Positions 1 through 9,240 of a stretch of 64,000 nucleotides of DNA are shown one piece after another. The notes below the pieces were generated by a model. The model was given only the letters and a program-made list of their open reading frames with translations. It did not search any database and was not told the DNA's origin. Both the position numbers and the translations under genes were made by a program. This DNA is from Vibrio sp. DW001 (lineage in GTDB: Bacteria; Pseudomonadota; Gammaproteobacteria; Enterobacterales; Vibrionaceae): contig NZ_CP091975.1 in NCBI RefSeq assembly GCF_029016285.1, positions 496,001-560,000 of the forward strand, given 5' to 3'. Numbering within the stretch: position 1 is the first letter of the stretch; the number at the start of each line of letters is the position of its first letter.

Positions 1-112
1 CAAGGAAGCAAGCGTGGGTAAAAATTCAAAATTGTAGAGTATTTATAAGGAGGTTTATTTCTTTATTAACAGCGAGTTAAATCTGCCTCAGTTTTTCATC
101 AATACCGCATGA

Positions 113-271
113 AATCCGTCCATCTGTGTAGGGTTAAAAGATGAAATTGATAGGGTAAATGAGGCTGTCAAGAGAGATTTGGGTGATTTTAGTTATTGCA
201 AAATGTTGGATGGTGATTTAAAAAGAGCATGGTTCGAAGAAATTTGTGCTGTAAAAATGCCTCAGAATTAA
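113..271 (+). pseudogene. possible coding remnant at left edge
   Basis: This is an open stretch of 52 codons ending in TAA, with no convincing start codon or ribosome binding site; a TGA lies directly before it. The translation is charged and protein-like (it contains LKRAWFEEICAVKMPQN) but I do not recognise a family. It may be the decayed 3' end of a gene, or chance. The rest of 1-510 holds nothing else I can support apart from the ribosome binding site of the next gene. Confidence 0.2.
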
Positions 272-510
272 TGATAGAGCTCGAAATACTGTTCACCATA
301 ATGCCATATAGTTCGTGGAAAATGATCAGCTCTATTTCATATCCTGCTTAAAAAAATAACGTCTCGAGATGATACGTGGTTTCTCTCAGAAGATCGTCTT
401 ACAAAAATATTAATAGCAGATATTCATTAGCAATGAATAAGTAGAACAGAATTTAAAATCAATCACAGTTGATCTGTGTTTCGAGAGACTGTGTAAATCA
501 AGGAGGAAAA

Positions 511-993
511 ATGAACGATATACTTCCAGATATATGTGACAAGTACGAGGATCAAGTAACATTGCTTGACCTACCACTACAAAACTTTGGTCAGCGCTAT
601 GCTTTCTTTGGTCAAGTGGTCACCGTACGCTGCTTCCATGACAACTCTAAAGTGAGAGAGGTTTTGGAACAAGATGGAAAAGGTAAAGTTCTTTTTGTCG
701 ATGGGAATGGTTCCCTTAAGAAAGCACTATTAGGTGATCAACTTGCTATCTTAGCTATTGAAAATGGCTGGGAGGGGGTCATTGTTAATGGTGCAATACG
801 AGATGTTGCTGTTATGTCGGAACTCGACATCGGTATTAAAGCCTTGGCAGCTTGTCCATTTAAAACGGAAAAGAAAGGCGCTGGTGAGGTAAATGTATGC
901 CTAACCATGAACCGTCAGATGGTTCACCCAGGCGATTATGTTTACGCAGATTGGAATGGCACATTGTTGTCAAATAAATTGCTCGAACTCTAA
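511..993 (+). CDS. RraA-like protein (RraA / HMG aldolase fold)
   Basis: A 160-residue protein of the RraA/MenG family. Members fold as trimers; true RraA binds RNase E and inhibits it, while relatives are metal-dependent 4-hydroxy-4-methyl-2-oxoglutarate or oxaloacetate aldolases. The family signature is visible: [20 protein letters not shown] followed by IRD. I chose ATG 511 because AGGAGG lies just upstream (501-506); a longer frame from 469 has no such site. The sequence differs clearly from the usual Vibrio RraA as I remember it (no acidic C-terminal tail), so this is probably a paralogue of unknown role. V. cholerae carries a similar gene beside thrA. Its 3' end overlaps the convergent gene by four bases. 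Confidence 0.85.
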   Translation: MNDILPDICDKYEDQVTLLDLPLQNFGQRYAFFGQVVTVRCFHDNSKVREVLEQDGKGKVLFVDGNGSLKKALLGDQLAILAIENGWEGVIVNGAIRDVAVMSELDIGIKALAACPFKTEKKGAGEVNVCLTMNRQMVHPGDYVYADWNGTLLSNKLLEL

Positions 994-1463
994 AAGCGGA
1001 AACCTAAACCCACTTCAACACCTTGCTGCCACTGTTCGTAATCGAAAGTGGCATGCAAGTCTACATTATCTGATATTTTCATTAGGCTGGTGACTTCGGC
1101 GGACACTGTACTTTCTTCAGTCCCATCTTCAAGAAACTCTTTTGTAGTATGAATTGTACTTTTAAGCGACAGTCTTTCGTTAAAGGTATAACTGACCCCA
1201 CTTAGAAAACCATTCTCATTATGCAACTCGGAAGAGTTGTCTAAACGTGCCCCTACATAAAGATCGACAGAGTCAAACAAAGAATAAGCATAACCACTAT
1301 CTATCTTCCAAGAGTCGGATTCATTATTGGATTCAGTTTGACTAGACAAAAACAGTTTATGAGGTGAACCTTCACTTTGAGTAGGAAGGTTTGGTAACGT
1401 AGCCGCAAAGGTGTGTGCCGAAAAAACAGAAAGGCCGACACATATGAATAGTGTTGTCTTCAT
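990..1463 (-). CDS. small exported hypothetical protein
   Basis: A 157-residue protein with a typical Sec signal peptide ([20 protein letters not shown], cut after residue 20). The mature part has alternating polar and hydrophobic residues and ends in an aromatic run, EVGLGFRF. A terminal Phe after amphipathic strands is typical of outer-membrane beta-barrels, so a small barrel or a barrel-like periplasmic protein is a reasonable guess. I do not recognise a named family. It is convergent with the RraA-like gene, overlapping it tail to tail, and is transcribed away from the thr operon. Confidence 0.7.
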   Translation of the reverse strand: MKTTLFICVGLSVFSAHTFAATLPNLPTQSEGSPHKLFLSSQTESNNESDSWKIDSGYAYSLFDSVDLYVGARLDNSSELHNENGFLSGVSYTFNERLSLKSTIHTTKEFLEDGTEESTVSAEVTSLMKISDNVDLHATFDYEQWQQGVEVGLGFRF

Positions 1464-1719
1464 TTACGCCTCCCTGCTGATTGTTATTGTTATTATGCTT
1501 GTTCGATTTTTGTTCTGACTTTGACTGTCAGTAACTTTAATTAAAACACAAAATCAGAAAAGCGGATCCTTCTATTTTGTTCTTTATATAGTTGTTTTGG
1601 TTATTTAGAGATTGATATTTCAAGCTATTTATTTGAAAAACAATCAGTTAATAAGTGAGTCTCAAAAATGGGTTTTTGTCGAAAATAAGAGGCAGAGCGA
1701 AAAAAAATTGAACTTTAAA

Positions 1720-1748
1720 TTGACTCTATGAGTGAAAATCGGTAAATG
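1720..1748 (+). promoter_or_regulatory. putative sigma-70 promoter of the thr operon
   Basis: TTGACT (1720-1725), 17 bases, then TAAATG (1743-1748). Spacing is optimal and the -35 box is good; the -10 box is moderate. It would start transcription about 35 bases before the thr leader peptide. The remaining part of the 1464-1790 gap is AT-rich, and I see no further gene in it. Confidence 0.45.
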
Positions 1749-1790
1749 TATGGGTAAGCAAACACAAAACACGAATATAAATACATAATT

Positions 1791-1865
1791 ATGCATACAG
1801 TACGCCACACAATAATGACCATAACCATTATTACCGACATTACCAATGTTGGGGCAGGCTGCTAA
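1791..1865 (+). CDS. thrL: thr operon leader peptide
   Basis: A 24-codon frame with six Thr and five Ile codons concentrated in residues 3-18 (core MTITIITDIT), followed at once by a strong terminator and then thrA. This is the layout of the E. coli threonine leader: ribosome stalling at Thr/Ile codons when either charged tRNA is scarce prevents the terminator hairpin. There is no strong Shine-Dalgarno, and the internal ATG at 1815 could be the real start, giving a 16-residue peptide with four Thr. Either start keeps the regulatory codons. Confidence 0.85.
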   Translation: MHTVRHTIMTITIITDITNVGAGC

Positions 1866-1880
1866 ACGAAAGAAATTTCA

Positions 1881-1918
1881 AAAAAAGGCCTGTATCCAAG
1901 AAGATACAGGCCTTTTTT
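1881..1918 (+). terminator. thr operon attenuator terminator
   Basis: A near-perfect hairpin: 16-base arms (core GGCCTGTATC / GATACAGGCC, flanked by A6 and T6) around a six-base loop. It starts 15 bases after the thrL stop codon and ends 35 bases before thrA. Position and leader content identify it as the transcription attenuator. Confidence 0.9.
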
Positions 1919-1953
1919 TATACAAGTTTTAAACATACTGGAGGTAGGTAGGG

Positions 1954-4413
1954 ATGCGAGTTCTCAAGTTTGGTGGATCATCGTTAGCAGATGCTGACCG
2001 TTTTTTAAGAGCGGCAGACATTATTGCGAACAATGCTCAACAAGAAGAGGTTGCGGTGGTTTTATCCGCACCAGGGAAAACAACAAATAAATTGGTTGCT
2101 GTTATTGAAGGCGCACTTCGAAACGGTGATGCCGATCTGCAAATTGCAGAGTTAGAGAACTCTTTTGCTCAACTATTTACAGAAATAAAAGCGATATTGC
2201 CAAATGTAGACAATGCAGCATTTGATGAACAAGTAAATGTATCTATGTTGCAACTACGCCAGTTCGTCCATGGTATTGCGTTGCTAGGTATGTGCCCAAA
2301 TAACGCGAACGCTCGAATCATCAGTAAAGGAGAGAGGATCTCAATTAAACTGATGCAGGCGGTATTGGAAGCGAAAGGTCAACCGGCAAGCCTTATCGAT
2401 CCTGTCAAATTTCTGTTTGCTAAAGGTGATCACCTAGAAGCGATGGTTGATGTTGAAGTTTCAACGTTAAACTTCAAAAAAGAACCACTGCCAGTTGGTC
2501 ACGTGAATATCATGCCTGGTTTTACTGCGGGTAATAAAAAAGGTGAACTTGTCACCCTTGGTCGTAATGGTTCTGATTACTCCGCTGCTGTTCTTGCTGC
2601 CTGTTTGAGAGCGGATTGCTGTGAAATCTGGACAGATGTTGACGGCGTTTACAATTGCGACCCACGGTTAGTTGACGATGCAAGGTTGCTTAAGTCGCTT
2701 AGTTACCAAGAAGCCATGGAACTGTCTTATTTTGGCGCATCGGTACTTCACCCTAAAACCATTGCCCCTATTGCTCAGTTCCATATTCCCTGCTTAATCA
2801 AAAATAGTTTTAATCCTCAAGGCGCCGGTACGCTAATTGGACAAGACACTGGCGAAGATAACCTTGCAATTAAAGGTATTACAACGTTAAACAAACTGAC
2901 CATGGTAAATGTATCAGGCCCAGGAATGAAGGGCATGGTAGGAATGGCTAGCCGTGTATTTGGTGCGATGTCCTCATCAGGCGTTTCGATTGTATTGATT
3001 ACTCAATCTTCATCGGAATACAGCATTAGTTTCTGTATTGAAGCAGTCGATAAGCAACGAGCTGAACAGGCTCTGCATGATGCCTTTGAGCTTGAATTAA
3101 AAGATAGCCTATTAGAACCAGTCGAATTTATTGACGATGTAGCGATTGTTACCTTAGTTGGTGATGGTATGCGTACATCGAAAGGCGTCGCATCGCAGTT
3201 CTTCTCATCACTTGCAGAAGTGAACGTAAATATCGTTGCTATTGCACAGGGCTCATCTGAGAGAGCTATCTCTGCAGTGATTCCTGAAAACAAAGTGTCT
3301 GAATCTATCAAAGCTTGTCACGAGAACTTCTTCAACTCTAAGCATTTCCTCGATCTATTTATCGTTGGTGTGGGTGGTGTGGGTGCTGAACTGGTCGATC
3401 AGGTACAACGTCAACAAGCAAAATTGGCACAAAAGGGTATTGTTATTCGCGTCTGTGGCCTTGCAAATAGTAAAGGTGTCTTACTTGATGCGAAAGGATT
3501 GCCTTTAGGTGACTGGCGTGAGCGTATGGAGCATGTTTCTGAGGAGTTCTCACTAGCTGCGCTTATCTCTACGGTACAACGAAATCATATTATTAACCCC
3601 GTGTTGGTGGACTGTACGTCTAGCGAAGGAATAGCGGAGCAGTATGCTGATTTTCTAGCCGCTGGATTCCACGTTGTTACTCCGAACAAAAAAGCCAATA
3701 CGGCAAGCATGGCGTATTATCATCAGTTGCGTCAGGTCGCTCGTAGTTCTCGTCGTAAACTATTGTATGAAACAACGGTAGGTGCAGGTCTACCTGTTAT
3801 TGAAAACCTTCAAAATTTGATCTCTGCGGGTGATGAGTTAGACAAGTTCAACGGCATTCTTTCCGGTTCTCTGTCCTTTATCTTTGGCAAGCTGGACGAA
3901 GGTTTGACGCTTAGTCAAGCAACCAATATTGCAAAAGAGAATGGTTTTACAGAGCCTGATCCTCGAGATGATCTATCGGGTATGGATGTCGCTAGAAAAC
4001 TGCTTATCCTTGCTCGTGAAGCAGGAATGGAACTAGAACTGGAGGATGTCGTTGTTGAACAAGCATTGCCACCGGGTTTTGATGACACAGGTTCTGTGGA
4101 TGACTTTATGGCTCGTTTACCAGAAGCGGATGCTTACTTCACTGATTTAGTCGAGAAAGCGGCACAAGAAGACAAAGTACTTCGTTATGTTGGTGAAATC
4201 GATGAAGGAAAATGTCGAGTACGAATTGTTGCTGTTGATGGAAATGACCCAATGAATAAGGTGAAAGATGGGGAGAATGCCTTAGCATTTTATAGCCGTT
4301 ATTATCAACCCATTCCACTCGTACTGCGTGGTTACGGTGCTGGTGCTGAAGTCACCGCAGCAGGCGTATTTGCAGATGTAATGCGGACCTTAGGCTGGAA
4401 ACTAGGAGTATAA
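1954..4413 (+). CDS. thrA: bifunctional aspartokinase I / homoserine dehydrogenase I
   Basis: An 819-residue cytoplasmic enzyme catalysing the first and third steps of threonine synthesis: phosphorylation of aspartate, and NAD(P)H reduction of aspartate semialdehyde to homoserine. The kinase domain starts at the N-terminus with KFGGSS (residues 5-10). Two ACT-type regulatory repeats follow at about 315-460, where threonine feedback acts in this family. The dehydrogenase domain begins with the nucleotide-binding motif [11 protein letters not shown] near residue 470. Length matches E. coli ThrA (820). The start has a GGAGG upstream. It is the first gene of thrABC, three bases before thrB, and is controlled by the thrL attenuator. 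Confidence 0.98.
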   Translation: MRVLKFGGSSLADADRFLRAADIIANNAQQEEVAVVLSAPGKTTNKLVAVIEGALRNGDADLQIAELENSFAQLFTEIKAILPNVDNAAFDEQVNVSMLQLRQFVHGIALLGMCPNNANARIISKGERISIKLMQAVLEAKGQPASLIDPVKFLFAKGDHLEAMVDVEVSTLNFKKEPLPVGHVNIMPGFTAGNKKGELVTLGRNGSDYSAAVLAACLRADCCEIWTDVDGVYNCDPRLVDDARLLKSLSYQEAMELSYFGASVLHPKTIAPIAQFHIPCLIKNSFNPQGAGTLIGQDTGEDNLAIKGITTLNKLTMVNVSGPGMKGMVGMASRVFGAMSSSGVSIVLITQSSSEYSISFCIEAVDKQRAEQALHDAFELELKDSLLEPVEFIDDVAIVTLVGDGMRTSKGVASQFFSSLAEVNVNIVAIAQGSSERAISAVIPENKVSESIKACHENFFNSKHFLDLFIVGVGGVGAELVDQVQRQQAKLAQKGIVIRVCGLANSKGVLLDAKGLPLGDWRERMEHVSEEFSLAALISTVQRNHIINPVLVDCTSSEGIAEQYADFLAAGFHVVTPNKKANTASMAYYHQLRQVARSSRRKLLYETTVGAGLPVIENLQNLISAGDELDKFNGILSGSLSFIFGKLDEGLTLSQATNIAKENGFTEPDPRDDLSGMDVARKLLILAREAGMELELEDVVVEQALPPGFDDTGSVDDFMARLPEADAYFTDLVEKAAQEDKVLRYVGEIDEGKCRVRIVAVDGNDPMNKVKDGENALAFYSRYYQPIPLVLRGYGAGAEVTAAGVFADVMRTLGWKLGV

Positions 4414-4416
4414 CTG

Positions 4417-5388
4417 ATGAATTCAAGTGATATGGCTGTTGTCGTTTATGCGCCTGCTTCTATCGGTAATGTAAGCGTCGGTTTTGATGTGTTAGGGGCT
4501 GCCGTCTCTCCTATTGATGGTACGCTTCTTGGTGACCGTGTGTTGGTGAAAGCGGGTAATTCTCCGTTTGAGTTAAAAACATCAGGTAGTTTTGTTGCAA
4601 AATTACCTATCAATCCTAAAGAGAACATTGTTTACGATTGTTGGGTGGTTTTTGCTCGCGAATTAGATAAAAAAGAGATTGAACTTAAGCCTCTAGAGAT
4701 GACTCTTGAGAAGAATATGCCTATTGGTTCTGGGTTAGGTTCGAGTGCTTGCTCTATCACTGCTGCTCTTGACGCACTTAATCGTTTCCATGGTCAGCCG
4801 TTGAATGAAACAGAACTACTTGTTCTAATGGGGGAGATGGAAGGCAAAATCTCTGGCGGTATCCATTACGATAACGTCGCACCGTGTTACCTAGGTGGTT
4901 TGCAATTGATGCTAGAAGAGCTCGGCACTATCAGTCAAGAAGTGCCCTGTTTTGATGAATGGTATTGGGTTATGGCCTATCCAGGTATCACCGTGTCTAC
5001 CGCAGACGCGCGCGCGATATTGCCATCGCAATACCGCCGTCAAGATGTCATTGCTCACGGTCGTCATTTGGCTGGGTTTATTCATGCTTGTCATTCTGGG
5101 CAACCTGAACTCGCTGCGAAGATGATCAAAGACGTGATCGCAGAACCATATCGTGAGAAACTATTACCGGGTTTTGCTGATGCGCGTAAATATGCAATGT
5201 CTGCAGGTGCTCTAGCGACTGGAATTTCTGGGTCAGGCCCGACACTATTTAGTATTTGCAAAGAAAAAGATGTCGCTGAGCGAGTTGCTCGCTGGTTAGA
5301 ACAAAATTATATCCAAAATGAAGAAGGATTCGTTCACGTTTGTCGTTTAGATAAACAGGGTTCGAGCGTGACAGGAAGTGAGCTATGA
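4417..5388 (+). CDS. thrB: homoserine kinase
   Basis: A GHMP-family kinase of 323 residues that phosphorylates homoserine. The ATP-binding motif [12 protein letters not shown] lies near residues 103-114 and the N-terminal strand reads [21 protein letters not shown] kept ATG 4417 because AGGAG lies nine bases upstream; a second ATG at 4432 would give a length closer to relatives but has no binding site. It lies three bases after thrA and overlaps thrC through an ATGA junction, so the operon is translationally coupled. Confidence 0.97.
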   Translation: MNSSDMAVVVYAPASIGNVSVGFDVLGAAVSPIDGTLLGDRVLVKAGNSPFELKTSGSFVAKLPINPKENIVYDCWVVFARELDKKEIELKPLEMTLEKNMPIGSGLGSSACSITAALDALNRFHGQPLNETELLVLMGEMEGKISGGIHYDNVAPCYLGGLQLMLEELGTISQEVPCFDEWYWVMAYPGITVSTADARAILPSQYRRQDVIAHGRHLAGFIHACHSGQPELAAKMIKDVIAEPYREKLLPGFADARKYAMSAGALATGISGSGPTLFSICKEKDVAERVARWLEQNYIQNEEGFVHVCRLDKQGSSVTGSEL

Positions 5389-6668
5389 AGCTTTATAATA
5401 TCAAAGAAAATGACGAACAAGTATCCTTTGGACAAGCTGTACGCCAAGGGTTAGGCCGCAATCAAGGTCTATTCTTCCCATCTGAACTGCCAAAGTTTGA
5501 TGATGTGGACGCACTGCTAGCAGAAGACTTTGTCTCCCGCAGTGGTAAGATTTTATCCGCACTTATTGGTGACGAACTTAGTGCAGAACAGGTGCTTGAA
5601 CTCGTTGGAAATGCATTTCAATTTCCGGCACCAATCAAAAGCATTAAAGAAAGCGTTTATGCGCTTGAGTTATTCCACGGACCCACCTTGGCGTTTAAAG
5701 ATTTCGGTGGCCGCTTTATGGCTCAGTCACTTGTGGCCGTAACGGATGGTGGAAAAATTACGATCTTAACCGCAACATCTGGTGATACTGGCGCAGCTGT
5801 AGCTCATGCCTTCTATGGAATGGAAGATATTAACGTTGTGATCCTTTATCCGAAAGGAAAGATCAGCCGACTACAAGAGCAGCTCTTCTGTACTTTAGGT
5901 AAAAATATTCATACGGTTTCAATCAACAGCGATTTCGATGCGTGTCAGTCCTTGGTTAAACAAGCATTTGACGATCAAGCACTGCGTGAAGAGATTGGAC
6001 TTAATTCGGCAAACTCAATCAACATTAGCCGCTTAATGGCTCAAATCTGCTATTACTTTGAAGCTGCCGCTCAGATGAGCAAAGCAGAGCGAGAGAACCT
6101 CGTTATCTCCGTTCCAAGCGGTAACTTTGGCAACCTAACGGCAGGCCTGCTGGCGAAAGCACTGGGTTTACCGGTTAAACGCTTCATCGCCACGACTAAC
6201 GTGAATGATACGGTGCCTCGTTATCTAGAAACAGGGAAGTGGGATCCAAAACCAACGATTGCTACCACGTCTAACGCCATGGATGTTAGCCAGCCAAACA
6301 ACTGGCCTCGTATTGAAGAACTATGCCGTATTAAAGGCTGGGGCTTGGATACATTAGGTAAAGGTGTGGTAACGGACGAGCAGAGCGCAGAATCGGTAAA
6401 AGAGCTGAACGATCTCGGCTACCTATGTGAACCACATGGTGCTATTGCGTATCGCAGCCTAAATGAGCAACTTCAAGAAGGTGAAACAGGCCTTTTTTTG
6501 TGTACTGCTCATCCTGCAAAGTTCAAAGAAGTCGTGGACGATATTCTAGGAACCGATATTGACGTACCCGCACCGCTTGCCAAGCATGCGGTGATGGAAA
6601 ACCTATCGGAAGAGTTGGATGCTGATTTTGAAGCGCTGAAAGTGGTGTTGAGAAAGGTTCAGAAGTGA
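5385..6668 (+). CDS. thrC: threonine synthase
   Basis: A 427-residue PLP enzyme converting O-phosphohomoserine to threonine, the last step of the pathway. The PLP-lysine segment is visible as [14 protein letters not shown] (Lys near residue 107) and the phosphate-binding loop as [15 protein letters not shown]. Length fits the E. coli-type enzyme (428). Its ATG overlaps the thrB stop. A strong terminator about 70 bases after the stop closes the operon, and the accessory island begins there. Confidence 0.98.
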   Translation: MKLYNIKENDEQVSFGQAVRQGLGRNQGLFFPSELPKFDDVDALLAEDFVSRSGKILSALIGDELSAEQVLELVGNAFQFPAPIKSIKESVYALELFHGPTLAFKDFGGRFMAQSLVAVTDGGKITILTATSGDTGAAVAHAFYGMEDINVVILYPKGKISRLQEQLFCTLGKNIHTVSINSDFDACQSLVKQAFDDQALREEIGLNSANSINISRLMAQICYYFEAAAQMSKAERENLVISVPSGNFGNLTAGLLAKALGLPVKRFIATTNVNDTVPRYLETGKWDPKPTIATTSNAMDVSQPNNWPRIEELCRIKGWGLDTLGKGVVTDEQSAESVKELNDLGYLCEPHGAIAYRSLNEQLQEGETGLFLCTAHPAKFKEVVDDILGTDIDVPAPLAKHAVMENLSEELDADFEALKVVLRKVQK

Positions 6669-6737
6669 TTCCTATAAAAACGTGTAGTTAGGCATCAACT
6701 GCCTAAAACCGTTAATACTAAGTGTTAAGACTTACTT

Positions 6738-6773
6738 AAAGCGGGTGATTCAATAGAGTCACCCGCTTTTTTA
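6738..6773 (+). terminator. thr operon terminator
   Basis: The hairpin arms are AAAGCGGGTGA and TCACCCGCTTT around a ten-base loop, followed by a T-run. It lies 70 bases downstream of thrC. Confidence 0.85.
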
Positions 6774-6814
6774 TGCCTATACCAAACTAACTAAGTTTGT
6801 AATCAGTATGAATA

Positions 6815-7210
6815 TTACAGTTTTTCTTTGTGTGTTTTAAGCCGATGGACTAATTGTAATTGAATGGATTTCATCACCAAAAATTTCTGCGAAGATCGGT
6901 TGTGAGTAAGACTAACGCCATTTTCTTCCGTGGCGCTAACCATCGCTCGCAGCTTGTATTGACTGAAAAATAATAAACTAATAGCAAAAATGACAACAAA
7001 AGTAATGGAGTCAACCTGAGGAATAAATGCCAAAGTGGCAGATGAAAGCAGTAAAGATAAAGAGAATATATTAACGATATTGTGTTTTAGCCCTAGTTTT
7101 CTTGCGTCTCTTTGAACAATGTTGTCTAAAAGGTAATTATTTTTTCTCGTTATTAAGGTGTTATCAGTAAGTTGAGAGTCTGTCGCTTGGTAGGGTTTTC
7201 GTAATATCAT
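6815..7210 (-). CDS. small membrane protein, paralogue 1 (DUF6232-like)
   Basis: A 131-residue protein and clear paralogue of the next gene upstream. Shared landmarks are an N-terminal ILRKPYQATDSQLTDNTLITRKNNYLLDNI (there IFHKSYKSSDFHLTDTNLKIRKKNYTLHNI), then ARKLGL, then two adjacent hydrophobic segments (about residues 47-85), then a C-terminal VMKSIQLQLVHRL. The layout of a strand-rich N-terminus followed by a helical hairpin resembles DUF6232 proteins; that assignment is from memory. Function is unknown. It is last in the minus-strand series that starts with the double-glycine protein. It lacks its own ribosome binding site but overlaps the stop of a nine-codon frame that has one. Confidence 0.65.
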   Translation of the reverse strand: MILRKPYQATDSQLTDNTLITRKNNYLLDNIVQRDARKLGLKHNIVNIFSLSLLLSSATLAFIPQVDSITFVVIFAISLLFFSQYKLRAMVSATEENGVSLTHNRSSQKFLVMKSIQLQLVHRLKTHKEKL

Positions 7211-7236
7211 TGATTTACTATAGTGACGTTGCTCAT
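7207..7236 (-). CDS. nine-codon upstream frame, possible translational coupler
   Basis: ATG-AGC-AAC... ending in TGA, with AGGAGT placed six bases upstream (7243-7248). Its TGA overlaps the ATG of the downstream membrane-protein gene (ATGA), which has no ribosome binding site of its own. The paralogue at 7434-7838 has its GAGGT directly before the start codon instead. This suggests re-initiation, but it could equally mark a small rearrangement at the 5' end of the gene. Confidence 0.35.
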   Translation of the reverse strand: MSNVTIVNQ

Positions 7237-7433
7237 AAATCCACTCCTAATGGTGTGTGGGTCCGGCATACTGGTAATAAATTGCGTACAAAGAGGATTC
7301 GTTTCTACTAGGGCATCATCTTCATAAAGAATTCCGCGAACTTTCTGTCTACGCCATCTTAATGTATTTGCCGTATCGGTTTATCTACTCTCCTTGCAAT
7401 ATACGAAAGTATCGTCGAAGTAATGAATATTGA

Positions 7434-7838
7434 TTAGTTCAGGTTTAACAGGTGGACTAACTTTCCATGTATAGACTTGATGACGTCGAACTCTTTGGCT
7501 GTGCGGCAACTAGCAAGGCAAACCCAATAATCTCCCGCTTCATCTGTACCTCTAAACAACGCTCGTAGTTCGTAATTCCGCCATGAAAACAGACTAAAAA
7601 ACAGCGCAACAATAAATGCGATGAAGCCAAACTGAGGCACAAACGCCCACGTGACTGCGGATAACACTAAGGCCAAGCAGATGACATTGATTAGGTTACC
7701 TCTTAAACCTAATTTTCGTGCCTCTACCTGAATAATGTTATGCAAAGTGTAGTTCTTTTTTCTGATTTTTAAGTTGGTGTCTGTTAAATGAAAGTCGCTA
7801 GATTTGTATGACTTATGGAATATCATCATTGACCTCAC
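7434..7838 (-). CDS. small membrane protein, paralogue 2 (DUF6232-like)
   Basis: A 134-residue paralogue of the 6815-7210 protein, separated from it by about 220 bases. Two hydrophobic segments sit around residues 49-85 (VICLALVLSAVTWAFVP and FIAFIVALFFSLFSW). The probable start is one of the ATGs near 7826-7829, just after GAGGT on the minus strand (giving MMIFHKSY or MIFHKSY). Function is unknown. Its position downstream of a candidate secreted protein and a four-helix membrane protein allows an immunity or accessory role, but nothing in the sequence shows it. Confidence 0.65.
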   Translation of the reverse strand: MRSMMIFHKSYKSSDFHLTDTNLKIRKKNYTLHNIIQVEARKLGLRGNLINVICLALVLSAVTWAFVPQFGFIAFIVALFFSLFSWRNYELRALFRGTDEAGDYWVCLASCRTAKEFDVIKSIHGKLVHLLNLN

Positions 7839-7926
7839 TTTTTGAGTTTGACAATAATATTGTCTTCTCGATTAATGGTATGTAAATTTAAATACATTCA
7901 CTCAATGTATGTCATTTCACTATACT

Positions 7927-8367
7927 TTAGTTTGGGTGACTGTTAGAAATTATGGTTATATGATGTCCTATTCTATATAGAAGTAAAACGTCAATACTTA
8001 AATGAAAAATCAAATCTATTAATGATGTGTCATTTTTATCACGAATGATCTCGAATGGTATGTAAAAAATAGCAGTAATGAATATAAATCTAAGAGATGT
8101 AACCCAACTTACCAATATAAAACGCAATAAGAAATTTTTACCGTTGTCCTTTTTGTTGCATATGTATGAGAAATAGATTCCGAGAATAATGACAACTGAA
8201 CTTAAGATATCGTAACCAATATCAAAGTTGTTTAATTGGTTGTCTTTTAGAAAGACATCTAAACCTGCGATGATGCTGTAAAGTATCAAATACCAGACAG
8301 CATCGTTGTCATTTATATCGCCTTTGATTAGGTCTTCTCTTAATTTACGTATATTCACGAAATGCAT
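7927..8367 (-). CDS. four-helix membrane protein, candidate immunity protein
   Basis: A 146-residue protein with about four predicted membrane helices (residues near 25-42, 52-70, 80-106 and 120-140) and a short charged N-terminus. I do not recognise the family. It starts 32 bases downstream of the double-glycine protein gene in the same direction, so the two are probably co-transcribed. In class II microcin loci the gene next to the precursor usually encodes a small membrane immunity protein; applying that here is inference. Base composition is visibly AT-rich with many ATA, AAA and TTT codons, unlike the housekeeping genes on either side. Confidence 0.65.
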   Translation of the reverse strand: MHFVNIRKLREDLIKGDINDNDAVWYLILYSIIAGLDVFLKDNQLNNFDIGYDILSSVVIILGIYFSYICNKKDNGKNFLLRFILVSWVTSLRFIFITAIFYIPFEIIRDKNDTSLIDLIFHLSIDVLLLYRIGHHITIISNSHPN

Positions 8368-8399
8368 AGTGATATTTCTTATTAAAGTAACCTAAAAAA

Positions 8400-8966
8400 C
8401 TAATTAACTTCCCAAAGCCTACTCCAGTCCTTTTGAGTACAGAAAGTGCCAATAATGTAACAAGATGGCTCAAAAATCAGACGTATAATTTTTCCAGTAA
8501 TAGAGCCTCTTTGTGTCACTCCCATCTGATAGGCAAGCTCTATTGCCCTGTATTTCGCAATAGGGTACATGATTTTTTCAAAGGTGCTATTTTTGCGCAT
8601 TAACTTTACATAGGGAATTGCCCAATAATGATACCCTCGAACGGTTGTTTGACTTAGGTTTTTCTGAGTGAATTCAAGGTCAGCTCTCCAAATGTCATGA
8701 TCTAGCATTCCTCTCTGATAAAAATGAGTGCATATTACTCTACTTTCTTTACTCCTATTATTTCTTTCTTTCGCTTCAGCTACTCGTTTCTTATAGTGCT
8801 CTGCTTTTTTCTTTGTTCCCCAGTTTGTCTTTGCTCGTTCAGCAACTTTATCTGGGTCTTTATAATATTCCTTTGCTGCTTTGGTTATAACCTTTCGTCC
8901 AATATTAACTAGCGTCTTATTACCACCGTTTATACACACTGCTTCTGATGAGTTTAATTCTTTCAT
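8400..8966 (-). CDS. double-glycine leader protein, putative exported bacteriocin or effector
   Basis: A 188-residue protein that begins with a textbook double-glycine leader, MKELNSSEAVCINGG. Leu at -12, Glu at -8, Ile at -4 and Gly-Gly at -2/-1 fit the signal cut by C39 peptidases. The predicted mature part (about 173 residues) has a lysine/arginine-rich N-terminal half (residues 20-75) and a C-terminal half rich in Trp/Tyr (around ICTHFYQRGMLDHDIWRADL and VRGYHYWAIPYVKLMR). Its end contains short hydrophobic stretches and two Cys. Class II microcins are usually 60-100 residues, so this is unusually large. AAGGA lies eight bases before the ATG. It is divergent from an HlyD adaptor and a C39 ABC exporter. 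The function of the mature domain is not known to me. Confidence 0.75.
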   Translation of the reverse strand: MKELNSSEAVCINGGNKTLVNIGRKVITKAAKEYYKDPDKVAERAKTNWGTKKKAEHYKKRVAEAKERNNRSKESRVICTHFYQRGMLDHDIWRADLEFTQKNLSQTTVRGYHYWAIPYVKLMRKNSTFEKIMYPIAKYRAIELAYQMGVTQRGSITGKIIRLIFEPSCYIIGTFCTQKDWSRLWEVN

Positions 8967-9016
8967 AATTATGTCCTTTATGTTTTTAATGGGAAGTAAA
9001 GGTGTTAATCTTGGCG

Positions 9017-9030
9017 TGTTAATATTAACA
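9017..9030. promoter_or_regulatory. perfect palindrome between cargo and exporter genes
   Basis: TGTTAATATTAACA is a perfect 14-base palindrome in the 274-base divergent intergenic region, about 50 bases before the cargo ATG and 210 before the exporter adaptor. It could be an operator, but AT-rich palindromes also arise by chance. The rest of 8967-9240 is AT-rich without further features. Confidence 0.25.
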
Positions 9031-9240
9031 ATACATGTGCTTTGATAGGGTCGCTTTTATATAGTTTTATTTTATTATTTTTTTGAGAACTTGATTCAGG
9101 TTTGTTCTGAAAACGGTACGGTGTTCTAATAGTTTTTCTGGTATTAGTTTTATTTTTTCATTTGATAATTATTTTTGGTGTATATTTTTTTGGTAGTTAT
9201 TTATCTTGTAATTATTTAGACTGACTTTAGTGGTGTTTAT

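Noticed and set aside
3003..3311. 102-codon minus-strand frame inside thrA
   Set aside because: It is entirely within the ACT region of thrA, has no ribosome binding site, and the thrA codon pattern explains it.
9161..9179. Fur-like sequence TTTGATAATTATTTTTG before the exporter operon
   Set aside because: Only about 12 of 18 consensus positions match and the right half is poor. In a region this AT-rich such a match is expected by chance, although iron control of microcins made it tempting.
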